Source: Ideonella livida (GTDB lineage: Bacteria; Pseudomonadota; Gammaproteobacteria; Burkholderiales; Burkholderiaceae_C). Taken from it: a stretch of DNA of 64,000 nucleotides. The stretch's first letter is position 1. Each line of letters begins with the position of its first letter. The notes beneath the pieces were generated by a model that made no database searches, was not told the DNA's origin, and worked only from the letters and a program-made list of their open reading frames with translations. Positions 43,846-54,333 of this stretch are shown piece after piece. Location: NCBI RefSeq assembly GCF_010499455.1, contig NZ_JAAGOH010000015.1, positions 60,287 to 124,286 on the forward strand, written 5' to 3'. Both the position numbers and the translations under genes were made by a program.

Positions 43846-45522
43846 ATGATGAACCAATCCCTGCCGCCTTTTGGCCAGGCCGAGGCTTTCGGCACTGCCG
43901 TGAGCGACATCCTGAAGTCCCTCTCCGGCCTGAACGTGCCGCAGAACGCCCTGGCGGCGGTGCAGGGGGAGTACCTCAAGGAGGCCACGCGCATCTGGAA
44001 CGACGCCCTGCAGGGCGCCACCGCGGGCGAGGGCGCCAAGATCGGAGATCGGCGTTTTGCAGGCAAGGACTGGCTGGCCCAGCCGCAGTCGGTCTACACC
44101 GCGCAGATGTATCTGCTCAACGCCCGCACGCTGATGCAGTTGGCTGAGGCGGTGCAGGGTGATGCCAAGACCAAGGCCCGGGTGCGCTTTGCGGTGCAGC
44201 AGTGGGTCGATGCAGTGAGCCCCAGCAACTTCCTGGCCCTCAACCCGGAAGCCCAGCGCAAAGCGTTGGAGACCAAGGGCGAGAGCCTGGCGCAGGGCAT
44301 GAAACTGCTGATGCATGACCTGCAGCAGGGCCATGTCTCCCAGACCGACGAGAGCGTCTTCGAGGTGGGTCGCAATGTGGCCACCACCGAAGGCACCGTG
44401 GTCCACGAGAACGAGCTGTTCCAGCTCATCGAGTACAAGCCGCTGACCGACAAGGTCCACGAGCGGCCCATGCTCTTCGTGCCGCCTTGCATCAACAAGT
44501 ACTACATCCTGGACCTGCAGCCGGGCAACTCGCTCATCCGCTATTGCGTGGAGCAAGGCCACCGCATGTTTGTGGTGAGCTGGCGCAATCCGGACGACAG
44601 CCTGGTCGCCAAGACCTGGGACGACTACATCGAGCAGGGGCCGATCGAGGCCATCCGGGTGGTGCAGGAGATTGCCGGCGCCAAGACGATCAACACCCTG
44701 GGCTTCTGCGTGGGTGGCACCCTGTTGTCGACCGCCCTGGGCGTGCTGGCCGCGCGCGGCCAGCAGCCGGCCGCATCGGTCACGCTGCTGACCACCTTTG
44801 TCGATTTCGCCGACACCGGCATCCTGGACATCTTCGTGGACGAGACCATGGTCCAGGTGCGCGAGATGACCATCGGTGCGCAGGCCCCCGGTGGCCCCGG
44901 CATGCTCAAGGGCCAGGAGCTGGCCACCACCTTCAGCTTCCTGCGGCCGAACGATCTGGTCTGGAACTACGTGGTGGGCAACTACCTCAAGGGCGAGGCG
45001 CCGCCACCTTTCGACCTGTTGTACTGGAACGGGGACTCCACCAACCTGCCGGGTCCCATGTACTGCTGGTACCTGCGCAACACCTATCTGGAGAACAACC
45101 TCAAGGTCCCGGGCAAGCTCACCGTCTGCGGCGAGAAGCTCGACCTCTCGCGCATCGAGGCGCCGGTTTACCTCTACGCCTCGCGCGAGGACCACATCGT
45201 GCCGTGGCAGGGAGCCTATGCGTCCACCCGCATCTTCAAGGGCCCCAAGCGGTTCATGCTGGGGGCGTCGGGCCACATCGCCGGCGTGATCAACCCGCCC
45301 AAGGCCGGCAAGCGCAGCCATTGGGTCAACGAGCAGCTGCCCGCCACCGCCGACGAATGGCTGACGGGCGCCACCGAGAAGCCGGGCAGCTGGTGGACCG
45401 ATTGGGCGGACTGGCTCAAGGGCCATGCCGGCCGTCAGGTGACCGCGCCCAAGTCCCCCGGCAGCCGCCAGCATCCGGCCATCGAGCCGGCCCCGGGCCG
45501 CTACGTCAAGCAGAAGGCCTGA
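43846..45522 (+). CDS. phaC: Class I polyhydroxyalkanoate synthase
   Basis: 558 residues from the ATG at 43846 after GAGGAGA. The catalytic triad is Cys288 in the lipase-like box GFCVGG, Asp449 in REDHIVPW and His477 in [10 protein letters not shown]. The N-terminal domain of about 190 residues and the C-terminal [22 protein letters not shown] region (here [17 protein letters not shown]) match class I synthases of short-chain monomers. It polymerises (R)-3-hydroxybutyryl-CoA at the granule surface. phaA and phaB follow. Confidence 0.97.
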   Translation: MMNQSLPPFGQAEAFGTAVSDILKSLSGLNVPQNALAAVQGEYLKEATRIWNDALQGATAGEGAKIGDRRFAGKDWLAQPQSVYTAQMYLLNARTLMQLAEAVQGDAKTKARVRFAVQQWVDAVSPSNFLALNPEAQRKALETKGESLAQGMKLLMHDLQQGHVSQTDESVFEVGRNVATTEGTVVHENELFQLIEYKPLTDKVHERPMLFVPPCINKYYILDLQPGNSLIRYCVEQGHRMFVVSWRNPDDSLVAKTWDDYIEQGPIEAIRVVQEIAGAKTINTLGFCVGGTLLSTALGVLAARGQQPAASVTLLTTFVDFADTGILDIFVDETMVQVREMTIGAQAPGGPGMLKGQELATTFSFLRPNDLVWNYVVGNYLKGEAPPPFDLLYWNGDSTNLPGPMYCWYLRNTYLENNLKVPGKLTVCGEKLDLSRIEAPVYLYASREDHIVPWQGAYASTRIFKGPKRFMLGASGHIAGVINPPKAGKRSHWVNEQLPATADEWLTGATEKPGSWWTDWADWLKGHAGRQVTAPKSPGSRQHPAIEPAPGRYVKQKA

Positions 45523-45605
45523 GCCTCAACGCCTTTGCCAACAGGCCGGCGCTCCACGAGGCGGTGCCGGCGTCATCACAGCCCTCGCACAGGAGACTTC
45601 ATTTC

Positions 45606-46784
45606 ATGACCGACATCGTCATCGTCGCCGCCGCCCGCACCGCCGTGGGCAAGTTTGGTGGTTCTCTGGCCGGTGTGGCCGCCCCTGAGCTCGGCGCCAC
45701 CGTCATCAAGGGCCTGATGGCCCAAACCGGCCTGTCGGGTGAGCAGATCGGCGAGGTCATCCTGGGCCAGGTGCTGACCGCCGGCTCTGGCCAGAACCCT
45801 GCCCGCCAGTCGGTCATCAAGGCCGGCCTGCCCGCCGGTGTGCCGGCCATGACCATCAACAAGGTCTGCGGTTCGGGCCTGAAGGCCGTGATGCTGGCTG
45901 CCCAGGCCATCCGCGACGGCGACTCCGAGATTGTCATCGCCGGCGGCCAGGAGAACATGAGCGCCTCCCCGCATGTGCTGCCCAACAGCCGCAACGGCGC
46001 CCGCATGGGCGACTGGAAGCTGGTCGACACCATGATCAACGACGGCCTGTGGGATGTGTACAACCAGTACCACATGGGCATCACCGCCGAGAACGTGGCC
46101 AAGCAGTACGGCATCAGCCGTGCCGACCAGGACGCCCTGGCCCTGGCCTCGCAGCAGAAGGCCGCGGCTGCCCAGGACGCCGGCAAGTTCAAGGACGAAA
46201 TCGTCGATGTGGTGATCCCGCAGAAGAAGGGCGACGCGCTGGTGTTTAACACCGACGAGTTCCTCAACCGCAAGACCAACCTCGACGCCCTGGCCGGCCT
46301 GCGTCCGGCCTTCGACAAGGCCGGCTCGGTCACCGCCGGCAATGCCTCGGGCATCAACGACGGTGCCGCCGCCGTGATGGTGATGAGTGCCGCCAAGGCG
46401 GCGGCCCTGGGCCTCAAGCCCCTGGCCCGCATCGCCAGCTACGCCAGCGCCGGTCTGGACCCGTCCATCATGGGCATGGGCCCGGTGCCCGCCGCCCGCA
46501 AGGCGCTGGAGCGTGCCGGCTGGGCCGCCGCCGACCTGGACCTGCTGGAAATCAACGAAGCCTTTGCCGCCCAGGCCTGTGCCGTGCACAAGGAGATGGG
46601 CTGGGACACCAGCAAGGTCAACGTCAACGGGGGCGCCATTGCCATTGGCCACCCGATCGGTGCCTCCGGCTGCCGCATCCTGGTGACCCTGCTGCACGAG
46701 ATGCAGCGCCGCGACGCCAAGAAGGGCATCGCCTCGCTGTGCATCGGCGGTGGCATGGGCGTGGCCCTGACCGTCGAACGCTGA
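45606..46784 (+). CDS. phaA: Acetyl-CoA acetyltransferase (beta-ketothiolase)
   Basis: 392 residues from the ATG at 45606 ([21 protein letters not shown]). The nucleophile is in [21 protein letters not shown], the His in [15 protein letters not shown], and the second Cys in [12 protein letters not shown]. It condenses two acetyl-CoA to acetoacetyl-CoA. Lies 83 bases after phaC on the same strand. A short GC hairpin follows it (46813-46829) before phaB. Confidence 0.97.
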   Translation: MTDIVIVAAARTAVGKFGGSLAGVAAPELGATVIKGLMAQTGLSGEQIGEVILGQVLTAGSGQNPARQSVIKAGLPAGVPAMTINKVCGSGLKAVMLAAQAIRDGDSEIVIAGGQENMSASPHVLPNSRNGARMGDWKLVDTMINDGLWDVYNQYHMGITAENVAKQYGISRADQDALALASQQKAAAAQDAGKFKDEIVDVVIPQKKGDALVFNTDEFLNRKTNLDALAGLRPAFDKAGSVTAGNASGINDGAAAVMVMSAAKAAALGLKPLARIASYASAGLDPSIMGMGPVPAARKALERAGWAAADLDLLEINEAFAAQACAVHKEMGWDTSKVNVNGGAIAIGHPIGASGCRILVTLLHEMQRRDAKKGIASLCIGGGMGVALTVER

Positions 46785-46951
46785 TCACGCGTCGAACCTT
46801 CGTCCCATGGGCCGGGCGCCAAGCCCGGTTCAACCCCAGTGTGGCCCGCGGGCAACGCGGCAGGGTTAGCCCGTCGCGTTGGCCGGGGTCACCAGCCTGA
46901 TGATGAGCAGGTCATATGACTTCATCGATGGAACTTGAGGAGAACAATTCC

Positions 46952-47689
46952 ATGAGCCAGAAAGTTGCTTACGTCACCGGCGGCATGGGTGGCATCGGTA
47001 CCGCCATCTGCCAGCGCCTGCACAAGGACGGCTTCAAGGTCATCGCCGGCTGCGGCCCCAGCCGCGACTTCCAGAAGTGGCTGGACGAGCAGAAGGCCCT
47101 GGGCTACAGCTTCCACGCCTCGGTCGGCAATGTGGCCGATTGGGACTCCACCGTTGAGGCCTTTGCCAAGGCCAAGGCCGAGCATGGCCCGATTGACGTG
47201 CTGGTGAACAACGCGGGCATCACCAAGGACCGCATGTTCCTGAAGATGACCAAGGAAGACTGGGATGCGGTGATCTCCACCAACCTGACGTCTATGTTCA
47301 ACGTCACCAAGCAGGTGGTCGGTGACATGGCCGAGCGGGGCTTCGGTCGCATCATCCAGATCTCGTCGGTCAACGGTGAGAAGGGTCAGGCCGGCCAGAC
47401 CAACTATTCGGCCGCCAAGGCCGGCATGCACGGCTTTGCCATGGCCCTGGCCCAGGAGCTGGCCAGCAAGGGCGTGACGGTCAACACCGTGAGCCCGGGC
47501 TACATCGGCACCGACATGGTCCGCGCCATCAAGCCGGAGATCCTGGAGAAGATCGTGGCCACCATCCCGGTCAAGCGCCTGGGCACGCCGGAGGAGATCG
47601 GCTCCATCGTCGGCTGGCTGGCCGGTGAAGATTCCGGTTTCACCACCGGCGCCAACTTCTCCTGCAACGGCGGCCTGCACATGGGCTGA
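46952..47689 (+). CDS. phaB: Acetoacetyl-CoA reductase
   Basis: 245 residues from the ATG at 46952, preceded by TGAGGAGAAC. It is an SDR: VTGGMGGIGTAICQRL binds NADPH, NNAGITKD and the catalytic Ser/Tyr/Lys occur in QISSVNGEKGQAGQTNYSAAKAG. It makes (R)-3-hydroxybutyryl-CoA for phaC. It is 167 bases after phaA, a wider gap than the others in the operon, and is followed by a terminator. Confidence 0.97.
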   Translation: MSQKVAYVTGGMGGIGTAICQRLHKDGFKVIAGCGPSRDFQKWLDEQKALGYSFHASVGNVADWDSTVEAFAKAKAEHGPIDVLVNNAGITKDRMFLKMTKEDWDAVISTNLTSMFNVTKQVVGDMAERGFGRIIQISSVNGEKGQAGQTNYSAAKAGMHGFAMALAQELASKGVTVNTVSPGYIGTDMVRAIKPEILEKIVATIPVKRLGTPEEIGSIVGWLAGEDSGFTTGANFSCNGGLHMG

Positions 47690-47756
47690 GGCCCTGGGGC
47701 GGAGTGCCCCTCACAGGCCGCTAGGGGCCGTCCGCCAGGGCGGCCCGTAGAGTCAG

Positions 47757-47779
47757 AAAGCCGGCGATGCCGGCTTTTT
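47757..47779 (+). terminator. Rho-independent terminator after phaB
   Basis: AAAGCCGGC (47757-47765) pairs with GCCGGCTTT (47769-47777) around GAT, with five T residues at 47775-47779. It ends just before the stop of the converging YitT gene at 47785. Confidence 0.92.
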
Positions 47780-47784
47780 GCATT

Positions 47785-48417
47785 TCAGTAGGCGATGTAG
47801 CGCCCGGGCTTGTGGTTGACGGCCAGGGCGAAGTTCATGGCCGCGGCGGCCAGCACCGAGAGCGCCATGCGCTGCAGGTCCACCCAAGGGGCGGAGGCCA
47901 GCAGGATGGTGGCGTCGAACAGGAATTGCACGACGCCCGCACGCCAGCCGAAACGGTCTTGCAGCCAGAGCACCAGCACATTGAGCCCACCCAGGCTGGC
48001 GCGATGACGGAACAGGATGATGAAGCCAGCGCCCACCAGCAGACCGCCCGCCACGGCGGCAAAAACCGGGTTCAGGGCATCCAGGTGCATCCAGCGCGGC
48101 AGGGTTTCGGTCAGGGCCGACAGCAGGGTCACCGCGGCCAGGGTCTTGAGGGTGAAGCGCGCCCCCATGCGCCGGAAGGCCAGCCAGTAGAAGGGCAGGT
48201 TGAGCGCGAAGAACAGGGCGCCGAAAGGCAGGCCCGACGCATAGTGCGCCAGGAAGGCCAGGCCCACGGTGCCGCCGGTCACCAGGCCGGCGTGGCGGAA
48301 CAGCAGCAGGCCCAGGGCCACGAACAGCGTGCCGGTCAGCAATCCCTGCAGGTCCTCGAAGAGAGTGTGGCGCTGCGGGGAGGCCTGCGGTGGGGCGGTC
48401 ACGGTCGGCGCGCTCAT
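47785..48417 (-). CDS. YitT-family membrane protein
   Basis: 210 residues, about five or six membrane helices. The conserved GLVTGGTVGLAFLAHYASG, LNLPFYWLAF and GGLLVGAGFIILFRHRASLGGLNVL segments match the YitT/DUF161 family. The C-terminal soluble domain common in Gram-positive members is missing, so this is the short form. Function unknown; probably a transporter. The start overlaps the end of the DUF2788 gene by 4 bases. Confidence 0.88.
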   Translation of the reverse strand: MSAPTVTAPPQASPQRHTLFEDLQGLLTGTLFVALGLLLFRHAGLVTGGTVGLAFLAHYASGLPFGALFFALNLPFYWLAFRRMGARFTLKTLAAVTLLSALTETLPRWMHLDALNPVFAAVAGGLLVGAGFIILFRHRASLGGLNVLVLWLQDRFGWRAGVVQFLFDATILLASAPWVDLQRMALSVLAAAAMNFALAVNHKPGRYIAY

Positions 48418-48629
48418 TCCACGATACCTGCCATGAAGAACTTGATCAGTCCCTTGGCGGCAAAGCCCAGCAGCCCCACACCCAGCCCCAGCAGCAACAC
48501 AAAGGTGCCGAACTTGCCAGCCTTGGACTCACGGGCCAGCTGCAGGATGATGAACACCATGTACAGCATGAAGGCCGTGACCCCGAAGGTCATGCCGAAC
48601 CAGGCGATCTGTTCTTCCGTGAAATCCAT
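48414..48629 (-). CDS. DUF2788 small membrane protein
   Basis: 71 residues with two helices, FGMTFGVTAFMLYMVFIIL and GTFVLLLGLGVGLLGFAAKGLIKFF, separated by a charged loop (RESKAGK). This is the DUF2788 pattern known from beta- and gammaproteobacteria; function unknown. Overlaps YitT by 4 bases and lies 9 bases after the DUF2189 gene, so all three are one unit. Confidence 0.85.
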   Translation of the reverse strand: MDFTEEQIAWFGMTFGVTAFMLYMVFIILQLARESKAGKFGTFVLLLGLGVGLLGFAAKGLIKFFMAGIVE

Positions 48630-48638
48630 CTTGAGTTG

Positions 48639-49436
48639 TCAACTGCGTTGCGCCAGCCCGGCGGTGTCCACCGTGTCGCGGTAAGCGTGCCAGCTGGCAT
48701 GGGCCAACCAGGGCACGACCACCACCAAACCGGCCATCAGGGTGGCCATGCCCACCAGGGTCAGCCCCAGGATCAGGGCCGCCCACAGGGCCATGGGCGC
48801 CGGATGTTCCAGCACCACCCGCCAACTGGTGAAGACGGCGCCCATGACGCCGATCTGCCTGTCCACCAGCAGCGGAATGGCCACCACGGTGGACGCGAAC
48901 ACGGGGGCGGCCAGCAGGGCCCCCAGTCCCAGCCAATATTCAAAGAGCATGCCGTGCGGGGCGAGCACCACATGGCGGATGAAGTCCAGGGGCGTGCGTA
49001 CCGGCTGCGCTGACCAGCCCACAATGAGTGAGGCAGAGGTCATCACCCAACCCAGTCCCGCCAGTGCCAGCAGCACCCCAAAGACCACGAGCCGGGTGTC
49101 GTTGGGCTTCCAGGCCGCCACCGCGGTCCCCAGGGTGGCAGGTTCACCGCGCGCCAGGCTGCGGCTCACGGCGTAAAGGCCCGTCACCAGGATGGGCGCC
49201 ACCAGCAGAAAGGCCGACACCGCACCCGCCATGAGGAAGAAATGGGCCCGCGACAACCAGGCCAGGCCGGCGCCGAACAGCGCGAGCAGCAGGCCGTGCA
49301 CCAGTCCGGGCAGGGGGCAGGCCAGAAAATCCGACCAGCCCCGGGCCAGCCAGCCCACGGGGCGCAACAAGGGGATGCGACGAACGCCGAAACTGCGGGA
49401 GTCCTGCAGAGCCTTCTCGGCCAGACGGTTCGACAT
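48639..49436 (-). CDS. DUF2189 integral membrane protein
   Basis: 265 residues from the ATG at 49434-49436; the upstream extension of the frame looks non-coding. Six or so helices are visible, with the conserved GWLARGWSDFLACPLPGLVHGL opening, SRAHFFLMAGAVSAFLLVAPILVTGLYAVSRSLARGE and GLVVVVPWLAHASWHAYRDTV near the end. DUF2189 proteins were compared with cytochrome c oxidase subunit I-like helices, but function is unknown. First gene of the DUF2189-DUF2788-YitT unit. Confidence 0.87.
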   Translation of the reverse strand: MSNRLAEKALQDSRSFGVRRIPLLRPVGWLARGWSDFLACPLPGLVHGLLLALFGAGLAWLSRAHFFLMAGAVSAFLLVAPILVTGLYAVSRSLARGEPATLGTAVAAWKPNDTRLVVFGVLLALAGLGWVMTSASLIVGWSAQPVRTPLDFIRHVVLAPHGMLFEYWLGLGALLAAPVFASTVVAIPLLVDRQIGVMGAVFTSWRVVLEHPAPMALWAALILGLTLVGMATLMAGLVVVVPWLAHASWHAYRDTVDTAGLAQRS

Positions 49437-49608
49437 GGGGCGATATCCTGACAGCGGTAGGGGCGCCTGGACCTGACAAGTCGCAAGCGGCGTGGGCTCG
49501 GGCACCGCCGTGGCGGTCTCCGGGCGGGTCCATGATGCCCCGCGGCCGCAGTGCTGCTAATCCGGGTGGATGCCAATCCCGCGGGCGCGCAAGGGGCGTG
49601 ATGCCTTG

Positions 49609-52233
49609 TCAGGCACCAGCGCCCAGCACGTCCAGCAGTTCCGTCTCCACTTGCAGTTGCAGCTTGTTCTGTTGCAGGGCCGGACCGCTGACCAAGAAGG
49701 TGTCTTCCACCCGCTCACCCAGGGTGGTGATCTTGGCGAGCTGCAGGCTGATGCCACGGGCGGCGAACACCCGCGCCACCGCGTAGAGCAGGCCGGAGCG
49801 GTCGCTGGCGCTGACCGACAGCAGCCAGCGCTGCGCCTTTTCGTCGGGCCGCAGCGAGACGCGCGGCTTGACCGGGAAGTGCTTGACCCGACGCGAGACG
49901 CGGCCGCGGCTGGGCTCCGGCAGCGGGCCTTGGCTGGCCAGGGCGGCGGCGGCCTGGGTCTCCACCATGACGATCATGTCGCGGTAGTCGGCGGCGCTGG
50001 GGTCCTCCACCACACTGGAGACGACCTGAAAGGTGTCCAGCGCGAAGCCCGCCCGCGTGGTGTGCACCCTGGCGTCCTGAATGGAGAAGCCGGCGCCATC
50101 GAAGTAGCCGCAGATGCGGGCGAAGAGATCGGGCCGGTCCGGGGCGAAGACCAGCACCTGCAGGCCTTCGCCGATGGGGGAGGGGCGCACCCGCACCACC
50201 GGCTCGCTGGTTTGCAGGTGGCGCCACAGCACCCGGGCGTGCCAGGCGATCTCCGTCGGGTCATGCCGCGCGAAGTAGCTGACGTCCAGGGTTTTCCACA
50301 GCGGCTCCTCCGTGCCGGGCAAGGCCGAGTGCAAGGCCAGGATCTGGCGGGCTTCCGTGCGGCGGGCCTCAATCTCGGCGTCGCCGTTGGGCGGAGTGCC
50401 TCCCAGCGCGCGCAGGGTCTGGCGGTACAGGTCCTCCAGCAGCTTGCCCTTCCAGGCGTTCCAGACCTTGGGACTGGTGCCCCGCACGTCGGCCACCGTC
50501 AGCAGGTACAGGCCGGTGAGGTAGCGGGCCGAACCCATCTTGCGGGCGAAGGCGCCGATGACCTCGGGGTCCGAGAGGTCCTCCTTCTGCGCCACGTGGC
50601 TCATCTGCAGGTGGTTCTTGACCAGGAACTCCACCAAGGCGGCCTCGTCCCGCGCCAGGCCGTGGTCGCGGCAGAAGCGCCGAACCTCCACGGCGCCCAG
50701 GTCGGAGTGGTCGCCGCCACGGCCCTTGGCCACATCGTGGAAAAGGGCGGCGACGTAGAGCAGCCAGGGCTTGTCCCACTGCGCGGCCAGCTGGCTGCAG
50801 AAGGGGTACTCATGGGCATGCTCGGGAATGAAGAAGCGGCGCACGTTGCGCAGCACCATCAGGATGTGCTGGTCCACGGTGTACACGTGGAACAGGTCGT
50901 GCTGCATGCGCCCGACGATGCGCCGGAACACCCAGAGGTAGCGGCCCAGCACCGAGGTCTGGTTCATCAGCCGGAAGGCGTGGGTCTGGCCTTCGGGCTG
51001 ACGCAGGATGTCCATGAACATCTCGCGGTTGGCCGGGTCCTGGCGGAAATGCGCGTTCATCACCCGCCGGGTGTTGTAGAGCGCACGCAGCGTGCGGGCC
51101 GACAGGCCCTTGATGCCCGGGGTCTGCTGGTAGACCAGGAAGGTCTCCAGGATGGCGTGCGGGTTCTCCTGGTAGAGGTGGTCGTGGGCCACTTCCAGCA
51201 TGCCCCCGCGATCGTAGAAGCGGCCGTTGATCGGCCGCATCGGCGCGTCCTCCGAGGCGTTGATCCGCTCTTCGATGTTGAGCATCAGGATCTGGTTGAG
51301 CTGCGTGACCGCCTTGGCCGCCCAGTAGTACCGGTGCATCAGCACTTCGGAGGCCCGCAGTGCCTTGGTGCTGACGTAGCCGAAGCTCTCGGCCACGGCG
51401 GTCTGCAGGTCGAAGACCAGGCGGTCCTCGCGGCGGCCCGCAACCTGGTGCAGGCGGCAGCGGATCAGGCGCAGGGTGCCTTCGTGGCGATGCAGCTGGT
51501 TGACCTCGAAGGGCGTGATGAGGCCGCTGGCGGCCAGCTCGTTCCAGGTCCTGCCCAGCCCGGCGGCGCGGGCCACCCACATCACCACCTGCAGGTCACG
51601 CAGCCCCCCGGGGCTCTCCTTGCTGTTGGGCTCCAGCGAGTAGGGCGTGTCCTCGTATTTCACGTGGCGCTGGCGCATCTCCAGCGTCTTGGCCCGCAGG
51701 AAGGCCACCGGGTCCATGGCCTCCTGCGTGGCCTTCACAAACTGGGCGAACAGCCGCTTGCGACCGATGAGGAAGCGCGACTCCAGCAGCGCTGTCTGCA
51801 CCGTCACGTCGCCGCGGGCCTCGGTGACGCACTCGGGCACGGTGCGCACCGAGGAGCCGATCTCCAGACCGATGTCCCAACAGGCGGTGATGAAGGAGGA
51901 CACCACCTCCTGCAGGGCCGCGTCGGTCTGCTCGCCGGGCAGCAGCACCAGCACGTCCACGTCGGAGTAGGGGAAGAGTTCCCCGCGGCCGTAGCCGCCG
52001 ACGGCCACCAGGGCGCCGTCGGCCGGCATGCCGCACTGGTGCCACAGCTGCGCCAGGGTGCTGTCCACATGGCGTGCCAGCTCGCGCATCAGCCGCGCCG
52101 CGCTGGGGGCGGTGGGGCGGGCCTCGGAGAAGCGCTCCAGCAGCGCCTGCTTGCCTTGCCGGAACCGCTGCCGCAGCTCCGTGATGGGCACGACGCCGGT
52201 CGGCGGTGCGGGGGGCTGGATGGGGTCGAGCAT
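49609..52233 (-). CDS. glnD: Bifunctional uridylyltransferase/uridylyl-removing enzyme
   Basis: 874 residues from the ATG at 52231-52233 ([11 protein letters not shown]). The nucleotidyltransferase motif is [19 protein letters not shown] (about 92-110); the HD domain has [15 protein letters not shown]; two ACT domains lie in the last 200 residues ([19 protein letters not shown] and [19 protein letters not shown]). It senses glutamine and uridylylates or de-uridylylates PII proteins. It lies 73 bases downstream of map, the usual map-glnD order. Confidence 0.97.
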   Translation of the reverse strand: MLDPIQPPAPPTGVVPITELRQRFRQGKQALLERFSEARPTAPSAARLMRELARHVDSTLAQLWHQCGMPADGALVAVGGYGRGELFPYSDVDVLVLLPGEQTDAALQEVVSSFITACWDIGLEIGSSVRTVPECVTEARGDVTVQTALLESRFLIGRKRLFAQFVKATQEAMDPVAFLRAKTLEMRQRHVKYEDTPYSLEPNSKESPGGLRDLQVVMWVARAAGLGRTWNELAASGLITPFEVNQLHRHEGTLRLIRCRLHQVAGRREDRLVFDLQTAVAESFGYVSTKALRASEVLMHRYYWAAKAVTQLNQILMLNIEERINASEDAPMRPINGRFYDRGGMLEVAHDHLYQENPHAILETFLVYQQTPGIKGLSARTLRALYNTRRVMNAHFRQDPANREMFMDILRQPEGQTHAFRLMNQTSVLGRYLWVFRRIVGRMQHDLFHVYTVDQHILMVLRNVRRFFIPEHAHEYPFCSQLAAQWDKPWLLYVAALFHDVAKGRGGDHSDLGAVEVRRFCRDHGLARDEAALVEFLVKNHLQMSHVAQKEDLSDPEVIGAFARKMGSARYLTGLYLLTVADVRGTSPKVWNAWKGKLLEDLYRQTLRALGGTPPNGDAEIEARRTEARQILALHSALPGTEEPLWKTLDVSYFARHDPTEIAWHARVLWRHLQTSEPVVRVRPSPIGEGLQVLVFAPDRPDLFARICGYFDGAGFSIQDARVHTTRAGFALDTFQVVSSVVEDPSAADYRDMIVMVETQAAAALASQGPLPEPSRGRVSRRVKHFPVKPRVSLRPDEKAQRWLLSVSASDRSGLLYAVARVFAARGISLQLAKITTLGERVEDTFLVSGPALQQNKLQLQVETELLDVLGAGA

Positions 52234-52306
52234 GGCGGAGCGGGGCAGGGAGCGTGTCGGAGGAGCGGACCCGCCGCCAGCGAGGGCGGCAGGTCCGGGG
52301 CGCCAT

Positions 52307-53116
52307 TCAGGCGGCGCCGGTGACAAAAGCCGGCGGGGGCGGCGTGCCGGCCGACACCGTCAGCACCTCGTAGCCGTCGTCGGTCACGACGATGGTGTGT
52401 TCCCACTGGGCCGAGAGCGATCGGTCCTTGGTGACGATGGTCCAGCCGTCGCCCAGTTCCTTGATCTCGCGCCGCCCGGCGTTGATCATCGGCTCAATGG
52501 TGAAGACCATGCCCTTCTGCAGCACCTCGCCGGTGCCCGGGCGGCCGTAGTGCAGGATCTGCGGCTCTTCGTGGAACTTCTGGCCAATGCCATGGCCGCA
52601 GAACTCGCGCACGATGGAGAAGCCCTGCGCTTCGGCAAACTGCTGGATCACGTGGCCGATGTCGCCCAGCCGCGCGCCGGGACGCACCTTCTGGATGCCC
52701 TTCCACATGGCCTCGTAGGTGACCTGGCACAGGCGCTTGGCCGCGATGGAGCCTTCCCCCACTACATACATGCGGCTGGAGTCACCATGCCAGCCGTCCT
52801 TGATGACCGTGACGTCGATGTTGACGATGTCGCCGTTCTTCAGGGGCCGGTCATTGGGGATGCCGTGGCAGACCTGGTGGTTGATGGAGGTGCAGATCGA
52901 CTTGGGGTAGGGCTTGTAGCCCGGCGGCTGGTAGTTCAGCGGGGCCGGAATGGCCTTCTGCACGTGCACGATGTGGTCGTGCGCCAGCTTGTCGAGCTGC
53001 TCGGTGGTCACGCCGGGCTTCACATGCTCGGTCAGCATGTCCAGCACTTCGGAGGTCAGGCGACCCGCCACGCGCATGGCTTCGACATCGGCGGCGGTCT
53101 TGAAGGTGATGGTCAT
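52307..53116 (-). CDS. map: Methionine aminopeptidase type I
   Basis: 269 residues from the ATG at 53114-53116. The metal ligands are all present: [19 protein letters not shown] (two Asp), [12 protein letters not shown] (His), FTIEPM (Glu) and [11 protein letters not shown] (Glu). It removes the initiator Met from new proteins. It is followed by glnD and preceded by the transglutaminase-like gene, all on the same strand. Confidence 0.97.
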   Translation of the reverse strand: MTITFKTAADVEAMRVAGRLTSEVLDMLTEHVKPGVTTEQLDKLAHDHIVHVQKAIPAPLNYQPPGYKPYPKSICTSINHQVCHGIPNDRPLKNGDIVNIDVTVIKDGWHGDSSRMYVVGEGSIAAKRLCQVTYEAMWKGIQKVRPGARLGDIGHVIQQFAEAQGFSIVREFCGHGIGQKFHEEPQILHYGRPGTGEVLQKGMVFTIEPMINAGRREIKELGDGWTIVTKDRSLSAQWEHTIVVTDDGYEVLTVSAGTPPPPAFVTGAA

Positions 53117-53177
53117 GGGCGGCAATTATCCCATCGCAGGTTTTTCCCTGGCGTCAGGGGCCCACGCAGGCAGACCA

Positions 53178-54047
53178 TCAGCCTGCGCCGTCGGTGGACA
53201 GCGCACGCCAAGTGTGCAGCGGCACCTGCAATGCCCCGCCGGCGCTGGGCACCGGCGCCACCTGGATGACTGGCGCGAAGCAGGTGACGGCGCCAAAGAT
53301 CATGGCAAATGAGGCGTCGCCCGCATCCCGGCCCGTGGCCAGCCGCACAAAGGACATGGGGATGGCCGTGCCCGACGGGTCGAAGAGATACCAGCGGTGG
53401 CCCACGTAGACCTCCACGTAGGCATGGAAATCTGGCGGCCCCAGTGCAGCGTCGGCCCCGTAGTCGAAGCCCGTGGCAAATCGCGCCGGGATGTTGAGCG
53501 CCCGGCACAGCGCAATCATCACATGGGCAAAGTCTCGACATACCCCGGCGCCCCGGCCCAGGCTGTCACAGGCGGAGGTGGTGCTGTCCGAAGTGTTGGC
53601 CTCAAAGCGCAACTGGGCGTGCACCCAGTCGCGCACTGCCGCCACCCGGGCGTAACCAGGCGCCATGCGGCCAAACAGGTCGCCCGCTAGGGCCTGCAGG
53701 CGGTCGGATTCGCAGTAGCGGCTGGGCCAGATATAGGGCAGCACCGCCTGAGGCAACTGGCCCACCGCCAGCTCGGCCAGCTCGGCCGGGTCCGCCTGGT
53801 AGTGGTGCAGTTCCACCACGGCTCGGTACTGCAGGTCCAGCCGGCCTGGCTGGGCGCGCAGGCGCGCCAAGCGGGTCCGGGTCACCGGGTCTTCATGGCA
53901 CCAAGGAAGCACGGGCTGGCTGAAGCTCAGTTGCTCTTGCAGCACCACCTGTTGCCGGGTGTGAGCAGCCTGCACGTTGAAGATGAAATCCGCGCCCTGG
54001 GGGCCTACTTCGTATTGCAGGCCCACGGAAAAGCCCATGCGGATCAT
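53178..54047 (-). CDS. Transglutaminase-like cysteine peptidase family protein
   Basis: 289 residues from the ATG at 54045-54047 (MIRMGFSVGLQYEV). The Cys-His-Asp triad is in GVCRDFAHVMIALCRALNIPAR, DFHAYVEVYV and YLFDPSG. An N-terminal bacterial transglutaminase-like beta domain comes first. No signal peptide, so it should act in the cytoplasm. Substrate unknown; members include peptidases and amide hydrolases. It is divergent from purL and 61 bases before map. Confidence 0.9.
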   Translation of the reverse strand: MIRMGFSVGLQYEVGPQGADFIFNVQAAHTRQQVVLQEQLSFSQPVLPWCHEDPVTRTRLARLRAQPGRLDLQYRAVVELHHYQADPAELAELAVGQLPQAVLPYIWPSRYCESDRLQALAGDLFGRMAPGYARVAAVRDWVHAQLRFEANTSDSTTSACDSLGRGAGVCRDFAHVMIALCRALNIPARFATGFDYGADAALGPPDFHAYVEVYVGHRWYLFDPSGTAIPMSFVRLATGRDAGDASFAMIFGAVTCFAPVIQVAPVPSAGGALQVPLHTWRALSTDGAG

Positions 54048-54333
54048 GGGCGGCACCGTCGGGGTTGGGGGGGGAGGCCAGGGGCGGCCGGTGGAGCAGC
54101 GGAAACCGCCAGCGCAAAGGTGTTCAAGTCGTGTGGTCCTCGCCGCCTGGGGGCGGCACGGCGCAAGGGGCTGGCAAGGTGGCAGTCTATCCCGGCCCCC
54201 CCGCTTGGCGAGACGAATAAAATCTCCCGTTTGGAGTGGACGCCACGCATGACCCGCTGTCATGCCCGAGTCTGGCGCTCCCTGCCTCGGCTCACCTGCC
54301 CCCTGCCCACCGCCGCCAACCCGACGGGATCTC

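Noticed and set aside
46813..46829. Terminator between phaA and phaB
   Set aside because: CCGGGC/GCCCGG stem is short and has no T run; the three pha genes are better seen as one operon.
49570..52323. 917-codon open frame antisense to glnD
   Set aside because: Low-complexity His/Gly/Val-rich translation with no motif; glnD has all catalytic sites on the opposite strand.
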